Below are positions 1-5,494 of a DNA stretch of 6,747 nucleotides, one piece after another. Origin of the DNA: JANMEB01 sp041740495 (GTDB lineage Bacteria; Planctomycetota; Planctomycetia; Pirellulales; Pirellulaceae); assembly GCA_041740495.1 (NCBI GenBank), contig JBGSLW010000128.1, positions 1 to 6,747 of the forward strand. The letters run 5' to 3'. The first letter of the stretch is position 1, and each line of letters starts with the position of its first letter. The position numbers were made by a program, and so were the translations under genes. The notes under the pieces were generated by a model. It was given only the letters and a program-made list of their open reading frames with translations, was not told the DNA's origin and did not search any database.

Positions 1-1031
1 CGCTGGCGATCCCCCGCGCGTTCGGCGCGGAGAGCTTCGCGGGCATGGATGGCGGTGCAGATTTTTTCGGCCCAGGCCAGGCTGCGGCACGCCGAGTTCA
101 AATCGACGCGCGGGGGGCGTTGTTGGCGGATGGCTTCCAACCAATCGCGTTGCTCCTCCAGGATGGCGTTGGCCGGTTCGACCTGGTGGACGCTCCGCGG
201 CAGATAGTCGCGAAACATCGCGTCGCGGGCTTGGGATCGCTCGTCGGCCGTCCACGCTGCGGCAGCGGCGTGGAGTGTGCCGGCCTGGCGCGTCCGTCGA
301 ACGACCTCGATTTGTCGGTTGGTCAAATCGACCCGCGCCTGACCCTCCTCTCCCACAAGCCATATTTTGCGAAGGGCCTCGGGGTTGCAGCGGCCCGCCG
401 TCAATTGCCCCACCGCACCGCACTCAAATTCGATCCGGGCACTCGCCATATCCTCATCGGGACTCAGCCACCAGGTCCCCCAGGCTTCGATCTGGCGGGC
501 GTTCGAGCGAACCAGCGAGGCGAGCAAATCCAAGTCGTGGATCATCAGATCGAGTACCACGCCGACGTCGGTCGAGCGAAACGTGTATCCGCTCAATCGC
601 TGGGACTCGAAATATCGCAGGGGCCCCAGGCTCTCGGCGATCCCCTGCCAGGCCGGGTTGAAGCGTTCGACGTGTCCGACCGCGACCGTGCATCGAAAAC
701 GAGCTGCCAACCGCGCCAAAATCAAAGCTTGTGGCAGCTCGACGGTGACCGGCTTCTCGATCAGCAGATGCACGCCCCGCGCGATGAGCGGTTGGGCAAT
801 TTGGTAATGCAACGAGGAGGGCGCGGCGATGATCGCCGCATCCGGGTGCCCGGGCAACTGGGCCAACTCTGCGTAGTCGACCGATCCCCATTCCTGCCGC
901 ACACGGGCTCGGGCCTCCGGCAGCGGATCGACCACGCCGATCAGCTCGACGTCGGGATGTTGTTGAATCAAGCGAGCGTGGATCATCCCTAGATGCCCCG
1001 CGCCCAGGACGACCACCCGCAGCTTGCTCAA
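1..1031 (-). CDS. Gfo/Idh/MocA-family NAD-dependent sugar-nucleotide dehydrogenase, GnnA-like (3' end outside window)
   Basis: The visible 343 codons form a Gfo/Idh/MocA oxidoreductase. Residues 1-120 are a Rossmann NAD(P) domain: GAGHLG (10-15), an acidic D35 ending the second strand, and the family signature EKP at 92-94, whose lysine is catalytic. The C-terminal domain has VGHVERFNP (118-126) and DLMIHD (161-166) with the family's catalytic histidine H165. The run VGHxERFNP...STDVGVVLDLMIHD closely resembles GnnA, which oxidises the 3-OH of UDP-GlcNAc before GnnB transaminates it. Substrate is therefore inferred to be UDP-GlcNAc, in the cytoplasm. The TTG start at 1031 was chosen because no ATG or GTG lies in frame upstream within the overlap, GGAGG (1044-1040) sits 8 bases before it, and TTG shares TTGA with the lpxA stop, implying translational coupling. 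The length is close to full for the family, so little is probably missing. A generic oxidoreductase of another sugar remains possible. Confidence 0.88.
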   Translation of the reverse strand, partial: MSKLRVVVLGAGHLGMIHARLIQQHPDVELIGVVDPLPEARARVRQEWGSVDYAELAQLPGHPDAAIIAAPSSLHYQIAQPLIARGVHLLIEKPVTVELPQALILARLAARFRCTVAVGHVERFNPAWQGIAESLGPLRYFESQRLSGYTFRSTDVGVVLDLMIHDLDLLASLVRSNARQIEAWGTWWLSPDEDMASARIEFECGAVGQLTAGRCNPEALRKIWLVGEEGQARVDLTNRQIEVVRRTRQAGTLHAAAAAWTADERSQARDAMFRDYLPRSVHQVEPANAILEEQRDWLEAIRQQRPPRVDLNSACRSLAWAEKICTAIHAREALRAERAGDRQ

Positions 1032-1894
1032 GCCACACCCCTCCGCCGGTCGCGACCACGGCCGTGTCGCCCATTTTGTGAGAATTCCACGAATTCCAGG
1101 ACCTCCAGAACTTCCTCGCAAATGAGTTCATCTTTGGTCAGGATCTCTCGAGCGTTCTCCAGGCCGACGCGCGACCGGTAGAGCAACCGAAACGCCTCGT
1201 TCAGGGCCCGGATCACCGGGTTCGCGATGTTCTTGCGTTTGAGCGCCACGACATTCACGCACAAGGCCCGCGCTGGATTGCCGTCGGCCAGCATGAAGGG
1301 TGCGACGTCTTGCGTCACGCGACTCATCGCTCCCACAAAACAGAAGCGGCCGACCGATCCGAAATGGTGGACGCCTACGCCCCCGGCCAAAGTCACGTTC
1401 GAGTGGATATGGACGTGGCCTCCCAGCAGCACGTTATTCGCCATCACGACCGAATCGCCGATCTTGCAATCATGGGCGATGTGGCAACTGGCCATAATAA
1501 AACAACCGCTTCCCAGCCGTGTGATCCCCTCTTCTTTTTCGGAAGCGCGGTTGATCGTCACATTCTCGCGGATCAGATTGCCGTCCCCCACGATGACTTG
1601 GGTATCGGCCCCTTTGTAGCTGAGGTCCTGCGGTTCGCAGCCGATCACGACGTTGGGAAAAATCCGATTGTTTTTCCCCAAGGTGGTGCGGCCGACCAGC
1701 GTGACGTTGTTCTGCAGCACCGTCCCGCGACCGACTTTGACATCCGGCCCGATCACACAGAACGGCCCGATTTCGACCTCGGGACCGATCTCGGCTTTGG
1801 GATCGACCACCGCGTATTGGGAGATGCGGGCAGGCGCCGGATGGCTCGGTTCGATCCATTCGCCGTCGAGATTGAAGGGGAGGATTTTATTCAC
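1028..1894 (-). CDS. lpxA: UDP-N-acetylglucosamine O-acyltransferase LpxA
   Basis: LpxA performs the first step of lipid A synthesis, moving a 3-hydroxyacyl chain from acyl carrier protein to the 3-position of UDP-GlcNAc in the cytoplasm. The protein (288 aa from GTG; E. coli 262) begins its left-handed beta-helix hexapeptides near ISQYAVVDPKAEIG (24-37), has the PQDLSYKG loop (88-95) and HIAHDC (138-143) with catalytic H141 (E. coli H125), and ends in the helical domain from about 216. Aligned ungapped to E. coli from memory (offset 16), D90, H138, H160, H176, N214 and R220 are kept, while H99 is N115, Q161 is H177, G173 is A189 and E200 is A216. The start is uncertain. GTG at 1894 lies 26 bases after the lpxC stop with only a weak RBS; an in-frame TTG at 1924 would overlap the lpxC stop as TTGA. 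Either adds some 18-28 residues before the first hexapeptide. Confidence 0.93.
   Translation of the reverse strand: MNKILPFNLDGEWIEPSHPAPARISQYAVVDPKAEIGPEVEIGPFCVIGPDVKVGRGTVLQNNVTLVGRTTLGKNNRIFPNVVIGCEPQDLSYKGADTQVIVGDGNLIRENVTINRASEKEEGITRLGSGCFIMASCHIAHDCKIGDSVVMANNVLLGGHVHIHSNVTLAGGVGVHHFGSVGRFCFVGAMSRVTQDVAPFMLADGNPARALCVNVVALKRKNIANPVIRALNEAFRLLYRSRVGLENAREILTKDELICEEVLEVLEFVEFSQNGRHGRGRDRRRGVA
1038..1044 (-). promoter_or_regulatory. Ribosome binding site supporting the TTG start of the GnnA-like gene
   Basis: GGAGGGG on the minus strand lies 8 bases before TTG at 1031, inside the last codons of lpxA. It is the main support for the rare TTG start and the 4-base overlap. Confidence 0.6.
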
Positions 1895-1920
1895 ATGGCA
1901 CCCAATTTGTTTGGATCCTA

Positions 1921-2787
1921 TCAAGCCGACCGCCGGCGCGACGTCCCCGCCACGCTGGCCAACAACTGTCTCGCCAACTCTGCGTTCAAGGCATGCCCGC
2001 TGCGGAAGGCGGTGATCTTCCCGACGATGTCGAACGGGACCAATGCCAAATCTCCGACCACATCCAGCACCTTGTGACGCACGCACTCATCGGGGAACCG
2101 CAAGGCGTTGGCGACCGGCCCCTCGTCGCCAAACACCAGCAGGTCTTGATATTTCGCCCGCAGGCCGAATCCCTGCCGCTGCAAATGTTCCGCCTCGGAT
2201 TGCAACAGAAAGGTCCGCGCCATGCAGATCTCGCGCTCGAAGCGGATAGGATCCACCGCAAAACTGCGAGTCTGCCGGCCGATACCCGGATGGTCGTACA
2301 CCAATTCGTATTCGATCTGAAAGGACTCCGCCGGCTCGAGGCAAATCCATTGGGAGGCGTCGCCCACGCGCCAAGTCTTGTCGATTTTCAACCGCGGGCG
2401 CAGCGCGGGTTGTTCCACGGGAATCGCGCCTTGCAGAGCCCGCACATACGCCAGGCTGGAGCCGTCCAGTCCCGGCATTTCCGCTCGATCGACCCAGATT
2501 TCGCAGTTGTCGATCTGCAATCCGGCCAACGCCGCCAGGACGTGCTCGACCATATCGACCGAGGCGCCGCCGTCGACCAGGACGGTTCGCCGCGCGACCT
2601 CGCATCGTCGCTCGACCCCCGCCGCAATTCGCGGAGAACCCGCCAGGTCCCGACGCACGAACACCAATCCGGTATCGGCCGCCGCCGGACGGAACTCGAC
2701 CGTCACATCCAGCCCGCTCCAGTATCCGTACCCGGAAACCGAGACAGGCCGGGCAATCGTCCGTTGGTGTCGCGTTCCGCCAGCCAA
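1921..2787 (-). CDS. lpxC: UDP-3-O-acyl-N-acetylglucosamine deacetylase LpxC
   Basis: LpxC is the zinc-dependent committed step of lipid A synthesis, removing the N-acetyl group from UDP-3-O-acyl-GlcNAc. From the TTG start the protein has 288 aa (E. coli 305). Zinc ligands H82, H238 and D242 (in VEHVLAAL and VRHKVLDVVGDL), catalytic glutamate E81, K239, H265 (SGHALN), T192 (ARTF) and the LDGSS turn (107-111) are all present, so it should be active. An oddity is GYGYWSG (19-25) where E. coli has GVGLHTG: H19 is replaced by W23. Another in-frame GTG lies at 2823, but GGAGAG at 2800-2795, 7 bases before TTG at 2787, and the family alignment (HQRTI near the N-terminus) favour TTG. It lies 55 bases after the chaperone stop and just before lpxA. 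It is a stand-alone LpxC; no FabZ domain is fused as in Bacteroidetes-type enzymes. Confidence 0.95.
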   Translation of the reverse strand: MAGGTRHQRTIARPVSVSGYGYWSGLDVTVEFRPAAADTGLVFVRRDLAGSPRIAAGVERRCEVARRTVLVDGGASVDMVEHVLAALAGLQIDNCEIWVDRAEMPGLDGSSLAYVRALQGAIPVEQPALRPRLKIDKTWRVGDASQWICLEPAESFQIEYELVYDHPGIGRQTRSFAVDPIRFEREICMARTFLLQSEAEHLQRQGFGLRAKYQDLLVFGDEGPVANALRFPDECVRHKVLDVVGDLALVPFDIVGKITAFRSGHALNAELARQLLASVAGTSRRRSA

Positions 2788-2794
2788 TGTACTT

Positions 2795-2800
2795 CTCTCC
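2795..2800 (-). promoter_or_regulatory. Ribosome binding site deciding the lpxC TTG start
   Basis: GGAGAG on the minus strand, 7 bases before TTG at 2787. The upstream in-frame GTG at 2823 has only a GGA directly abutting it, so this site argues for the shorter LpxC. Confidence 0.6.
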
Positions 2801-2842
2801 GCAAGCCGCAATCTGGAATCCACTCCGCGAGGCAGGCCCCGA

Positions 2843-3424
2843 CTATTTCAACTGTCCGCCCTGCGGCGCCTGGGCAATCCGCTGGATGATCTCGTCGGTG
2901 ATGTCTCGCCCCGCTGCGTGAAAGACGACGGGATTGTTGAAGCCTTGCTCGATCGAGGCGGGGTCTTCCAGCCGCATCGGTTCACTGACAAACCGAATCA
3001 CCAGCGGCACGCTTTTTTCCTGGCAGTAGCGTCCGATCATTCCGGTGATCGCGGCGTACGTATCAAAGTGGATCTTGGCCTCGCGGATCATCAGGTCCCG
3101 GACCTGGTTGCGGCGTTCGATCTCCAGCTTGGCGGAGGTCTCTGCGACCTCGGATTCTTTTTGGCGAAAGGCTTCGCTGTTGGGATCCAACAACCGCAGG
3201 TCTTCGTTCATCCGAGCCAACGCTTGCTGGGCTTGTTGCAGTTTGACTTGGAAGGCATCCGCCTCCGCTTTGAGCGACTGCATTTGATCATTGAAGCCGG
3301 GATGGGCTTTGAAGATCTTGGCCATATCGATCAGGCAGATCGTAGTTTGTGCTTGGGCCAGACCAGCCAACCCAGCCACCAGAAGAATCGCCCCGGCGGG
3401 GACGAGCGAGCGAGAAACTGCCAC
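2843..3424 (-). CDS. Periplasmic OmpH/Skp-family outer-membrane protein chaperone
   Basis: A 193-residue secreted coiled-coil protein. Residues 1-25 are a Sec signal peptide (basic SR at 4-5, hydrophobic LVPAGAILLVAGLAGL, then AQA before Q26). The mature part starts TTICLIDMAKIFKAHPGF, the OmpH/Skp N-terminal strand and first helix (compare 'VDMQKVF...P' in the family). Residues 45-120 are charged, Q/E/K-rich heptad-like helix, as in the Skp tentacles. The C-terminal part has VPLVIRFV (139-146) and a hydrophobic GFNNPVVFH...DITDEIIQRI tail. Skp-type proteins hold unfolded outer-membrane beta-barrel proteins in the periplasm. Genes for this family are classically beside lipid A genes (skp-lpxD-fabZ-lpxA in E. 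coli), which agrees with lpxC and lpxA following here. The GTG start was chosen from AAGGAG 7 bases upstream and because the signal peptide begins there; the frame stays open further up to 3778 but that extension is not protein-like. Confidence 0.9.
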   Translation of the reverse strand: MAVSRSLVPAGAILLVAGLAGLAQAQTTICLIDMAKIFKAHPGFNDQMQSLKAEADAFQVKLQQAQQALARMNEDLRLLDPNSEAFRQKESEVAETSAKLEIERRNQVRDLMIREAKIHFDTYAAITGMIGRYCQEKSVPLVIRFVSEPMRLEDPASIEQGFNNPVVFHAAGRDITDEIIQRIAQAPQGGQLK

Positions 3425-3431
3425 GTCAGCA

Positions 3432-3437
3432 CTCCTT
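3432..3437 (-). promoter_or_regulatory. Ribosome binding site for the OmpH/Skp GTG start
   Basis: AAGGAG on the minus strand, 7 bases before GTG at 3424. It is near-consensus and fixes the start immediately before the signal peptide. Confidence 0.7.
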
Positions 3438-3503
3438 GCTGTGAGGTCGAGAACCAGAAACCATCCTTGTCTTGCCGCCCGAGGGGATTCGCAGCGGTCG
3501 CGT

Positions 3504-3532
3504 ATTCTGCCGAGATTCGGTTGGCGAGTAAA
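3504..3532 (-). promoter_or_regulatory. Possible promoter of the ompH-lpxC-lpxA cluster
   Basis: On the minus strand TTTACT (3532-3527) and CAGAAT (3509-3504) are 17 bases apart, each matching four of six bases of the sigma70 hexamers. It would give a leader of about 70 nt before GTG at 3424. The match is weak; position and orientation are the main support. Confidence 0.22.
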
Positions 3533-3534
3533 GA

Positions 3535-3547
3535 GCGAAATTTTCGC
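3535..3547. promoter_or_regulatory. 13-base palindrome, candidate operator 1
   Basis: GCGAAA-T-TTTCGC, a perfect 6-1-6 inverted repeat centred on 3541, just upstream of the possible minus-strand promoter. Its size and symmetry fit a dimeric helix-turn-helix repressor site; no regulator is proven. Confidence 0.35.
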
Positions 3548-3595
3548 AAACTGGGGAACTCCGCGGGGAATTGGCAAATCGGCCTTATCCTGGCA

Positions 3596-3608
3596 AAACA
3601 CCGTGTTT
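3596..3608. promoter_or_regulatory. 13-base palindrome, candidate operator 2
   Basis: AAACAC-C-GTGTTT, a perfect 6-1-6 inverted repeat centred on 3602, 61 bases from the first palindrome. The half-sites differ from those of the first, so one protein need not bind both. Confidence 0.35.
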
Positions 3609-3624
3609 CCTGCGGATAACGTTG

Positions 3625-3652
3625 TTGATTTTTCCATTAACGCGCCTATGCT
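3625..3652 (+). promoter_or_regulatory. Possible promoter of the HTH gene
   Basis: TTGATT (3625-3630), a 16-base spacer and TATGCT (3647-3652), four of six matches each to sigma70 hexamers. Transcription would start near 3659 and leave a leader of about 118 nt before ATG at 3777. The leader holds a small hairpin GCTTC-GCCG-GAAGC (3661-3674) and three GCGGGGT copies at 3678, 3692 and 3742. Confidence 0.35.
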
Positions 3653-3776
3653 GGTAAAGTGCTTCGCCGGAAGCGGCGCGGGGTACCGTTCGCGGGGTAT
3701 CCGCCCAGGGCCTCCCCCGGACCTTGGTGGTGTTCGAGATTGCGGGGTGACACGCCGGATTCGGAGATTGGCAGCC

Positions 3777-4937
3777 ATGCATTATTCGTTTCGACTCGCC
3801 GAGTTGTTGGGGCACCTCCCCGATCCACGGAAACGGCCCGGCACGATCAAGTCGATCGTCGAATACACCGGGCTCGATCGACATCAGGTGGCGGCGCTTC
3901 TCAAAAACGAGATGAAGTACGTGCCGCTCAAGGCACTCTCGCGGTTGTGCGATTACTTGATCGAGCACGGGCATGCCACGGCGGATCAACTCCCGGGGGC
4001 GTTGTTCGCCATCGAATCCGAGACGTTTTGGGAGCTGCTGGCGCGCCGCCGACGGCTGGAGATGTGCTTGGGGGTTCGCCGCAACGTCGACACCGACAAC
4101 TACGAAATTCCTTACGTCCCCGCGTCGGATGCCGTGCTCCTGGGCGAACTGCTCAACGGCGTCACGACGCTGGGAGGTACCGCCAAGCTCCAGCAGCAGC
4201 AGGCGCTGACGGGGCAACGTCTGACGCAGCCCGAATCGATGCGGCAAGTGTTGGTCTGGAGTCCTGGCCAGGCGGATGAAACCGAGGTCAAACGGCGGGC
4301 CCACGAAGTCTACGAGCTCTTCGACACGAAGAGCGGCGACAAAGGACTGGTCTGCATTGGCAGCAACAAGAGCAATTCGATCGTCGATATCGTCGTGGCC
4401 AACGCCTTCGGCTGCGATCCGTTCGTATCGCAGGATGAAATCAGCAGCGCCGGCAACCGCAGTTGCCCGTTTTTCGTTCGCTACCGGGACGACGATCCGC
4501 ACCCTCCCTCCTGCATGGCCGGGCTGAAACTCGACGGAAGCTCGAAAAAACTCACGCCCGGGATTTATTTCATGCAACCCGATGGGAAATGGGTGTTGGG
4601 GGGTGATGAAGGGGAAATGCGCGACACAGCGTTGGTGTTTTACATTTACCGCGAATCGCAAGGGCGACTGGAGATGATCTTGGCCGGTTTCTCCGGCCGA
4701 GCGACTCGATTTCTGGCGCGAACGCTCGCGCAAAATGCGCAAGGCTTCTGGCCGCCGGTTTACGACGATCAGGGGATCCAGATTGGGGCCTACGTCGTGC
4801 AGTTTTCGGCCGAAGACGACTCGACCAATCTCGACGACATCTTGCGAACTGATTTGTCGGTCACCGCGGAAATCAAGCCGGTGCCCGCCAAGAGCATCGA
4901 GCATTGTTTGGCTCGATTCGGCGTCCCGGCAACCTAA
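3777..4937 (+). CDS. Helix-turn-helix protein with large uncharacterised C-terminal alpha/beta domain
   Basis: I do not recognise a named family. This 386-residue cytoplasmic protein, with no signal peptide or membrane segment, has an N-terminal lambda-repressor-like helix-turn-helix at about 22-64 (GTIKSIVEYTGLDRHQVAALL then LSRLCDYLIEHG). A helical stretch (82-135) with a basic patch RRRR (90-93) follows, then a Q-rich linker (138-147) with four consecutive glutamines. From about 157 an alpha/beta domain holds LVCIGSNKSNSIVDIVVANAFG (191-212, a strand-glycine loop-helix pattern), PFFVRYRDD (231-239), ALVFYIYRE (285-293) and LAGFSGRATRFLA (302-314). These alternating strands and small-residue loops suggest ligand sensing coupled to DNA binding; that is inference. 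ATG was chosen because GGAG (3763-3766) lies 10 bases upstream and the in-frame sequence before it overlaps ompH on the other strand. It is monocistronic, divergent from the lipid A cluster, and its stop lies in a tandem repeat. Confidence 0.85.
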   Translation: MHYSFRLAELLGHLPDPRKRPGTIKSIVEYTGLDRHQVAALLKNEMKYVPLKALSRLCDYLIEHGHATADQLPGALFAIESETFWELLARRRRLEMCLGVRRNVDTDNYEIPYVPASDAVLLGELLNGVTTLGGTAKLQQQQALTGQRLTQPESMRQVLVWSPGQADETEVKRRAHEVYELFDTKSGDKGLVCIGSNKSNSIVDIVVANAFGCDPFVSQDEISSAGNRSCPFFVRYRDDDPHPPSCMAGLKLDGSSKKLTPGIYFMQPDGKWVLGGDEGEMRDTALVFYIYRESQGRLEMILAGFSGRATRFLARTLAQNAQGFWPPVYDDQGIQIGAYVVQFSAEDDSTNLDDILRTDLSVTAEIKPVPAKSIEHCLARFGVPAT

Positions 4938-5003
4938 CCGCCGCCAACCTACCCGTCGGCAACCTAACCGCCCAACCTGGCCGCCGCCAACCTGGCCGCC
5001 GCC
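4931..5003 (+). repeat. Five-unit degenerate 15-base tandem repeat over the HTH gene's stop codon
   Basis: Units begin AACCT at 4931, 4946, 4961, 4974 and 4989. The last two are identical (AACCTGGCCGCCGCC), the third is 13 bases, and the first and third share GGCAACCTAACCGCC with their flank. The first unit contains the gene's TAA (4935-4937), and the third repeats TAA in the same frame (4965-4967). Confidence 0.85.
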
Positions 5004-5009
5004 AGCGCG

Positions 5010-5026
5010 AAAAAACTAAAAAAAAA
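5010..5026 (+). promoter_or_regulatory. A-tract upstream element (UP-like) before the 5039 promoter
   Basis: Runs of six and nine adenines separated by CT lie about 47 to 63 bases before the predicted start of transcription, where rRNA promoters carry UP elements that bind the RNA polymerase alpha C-terminal domain. The location and composition are visible; the role is inferred. Confidence 0.4.
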
Positions 5027-5038
5027 GCTGGCACGCCG

Positions 5039-5066
5039 TTGACGGCAAAAAATCGGGCGTTAGAAT
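5039..5066 (+). promoter_or_regulatory. Strong sigma70-like promoter, probable rRNA P1
   Basis: TTGACG (5039-5044), a 16-base spacer and TAGAAT (5061-5066), each five of six matches to consensus. Transcription would start near 5073 and read toward 16S with about 725 nt of leader. The A-tract upstream and boxA-like site downstream fit an rRNA promoter; it could instead drive a short RNA. Confidence 0.55.
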
Positions 5067-5135
5067 TTGCCTCGCTCAGCCGATACATGTTGGGTTGCGG
5101 GAACGGCGGACGGACCGAGTCGAGCACAGCTAAAT

Positions 5136-5147
5136 TGCTCTGTTCAA
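5136..5147 (+). promoter_or_regulatory. boxA-like antitermination site in the 16S leader
   Basis: TGCTCTGTTCAA resembles the E. coli rrn leader boxA (TGCTCTTTAACA), with the first six bases identical. It lies about 65 nt after the predicted start, where NusB/NusE-binding boxA sits in rRNA operons. A weaker second candidate, GGTCTTTACC, is at 5741-5750. Confidence 0.35.
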
Positions 5148-5191
5148 TTTCTCTGTGAGATTTGGTTGCCGACGGGACCGAGGCCTAGGTA

Positions 5192-5229
5192 CTTTCGGAT
5201 GACTTTGGGCGGATTCAAACTGCCGAAAG
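5192..5229. repeat. Inverted repeat / imperfect hairpin
   Basis: CTTTCGG (5192-5198) pairs perfectly with CCGAAAG (5223-5229); inside, ACTTTG and CAAACT add a second stem with one mismatch. No T-run follows on either strand, so it is not a classical terminator. Confidence 0.5.
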
Positions 5230-5405
5230 AAACCTGGAAGGGGGGCTTGATCGATCGATTGATCCCCGGTAGGTTGAGTGAATCTTTGGTGGGCTGAGAC
5301 CAACTTGGCCGATTGCTTCGGTGAAGTGTCCCGCGAGTTGAACTGAGGGTGCTTTTTGGGCATCCGAGGGAAATTGGCGGGGGAGTTGCCGAAAGCCAGA
5401 GGTTT

Positions 5406-5445
5406 TGCCCAAGTCGATTGGATGATGCCCAAGTCGATTGGATGT
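5406..5445. repeat. Two tandem 20-base repeats
   Basis: TGCCCAAGTCGATTGGATGA at 5406-5425 is followed directly by a copy at 5426-5445 that differs only in its last base. Confidence 0.9.
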
Positions 5446-5494
5446 GGCGACGGAATTAGATTCCTTGGAATTTGATTCGTCGCCGGATCCTGTG

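Larger units (their letters stand above)
4952..5176. repeat. 225-base segment bounded by a perfect 13-base inverted repeat
   Basis: CCCGTCGGCAACC at 4952-4964 is the exact reverse complement of GGTTGCCGACGGG at 5164-5176. The outer flanks ACCTA (left, 4947-4951) and ACCGA (right, 5177-5181) match at four of five bases, faintly like a target duplication. It could be the ends of a small non-coding element or a long-range stem. No transposase is visible. Confidence 0.45.

Noticed and set aside
45..992. Plus-strand 315-codon open frame
   Set aside because: Antisense to the dehydrogenase, whose minus-strand frame has clear family motifs; the plus-strand peptide has none. G+C-rich coding DNA often leaves the opposite strand open.
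454..1131. Minus-strand 225-codon open frame
   Set aside because: Out of frame with the dehydrogenase; its peptide is Arg/Gly-rich and motifless. The correct frame starts at 1031.
2378..3619. Plus-strand 413-codon open frame
   Set aside because: Opposite lpxC and ompH, both firmly identified on the minus strand; no recognisable domain.
3291..3776. N-terminal extension of the HTH protein upstream to 3291
   Set aside because: The frame is open but would overlap ompH in antisense, the added residues are not protein-like, and ATG at 3777 has an RBS.
3425..3778. N-terminal extension of OmpH to 3778
   Set aside because: It would bury the signal peptide more than 100 residues inside; GTG at 3424 has AAGGAG at ideal distance.
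3585..4904. Minus-strand 439-codon open frame
   Set aside because: Lies opposite the HTH gene, which has a good start, RBS and HTH motif. The antisense peptide shows no domain and reads like a mirror of the codon bias.
5001..5032. GCCAGC...GCTGGC inverted repeat as a terminator of the HTH gene
   Set aside because: Six-bp stem with a 20-base A-rich loop and no T-run after it; the A-tracts fit an upstream promoter element better.
5241..5267. GGGG...CCCC around ATCGATCGAT as a terminator or operator
   Set aside because: Only the central 10 bases are a true palindrome and the outer match is interrupted; no T-run. Too weak to annotate.
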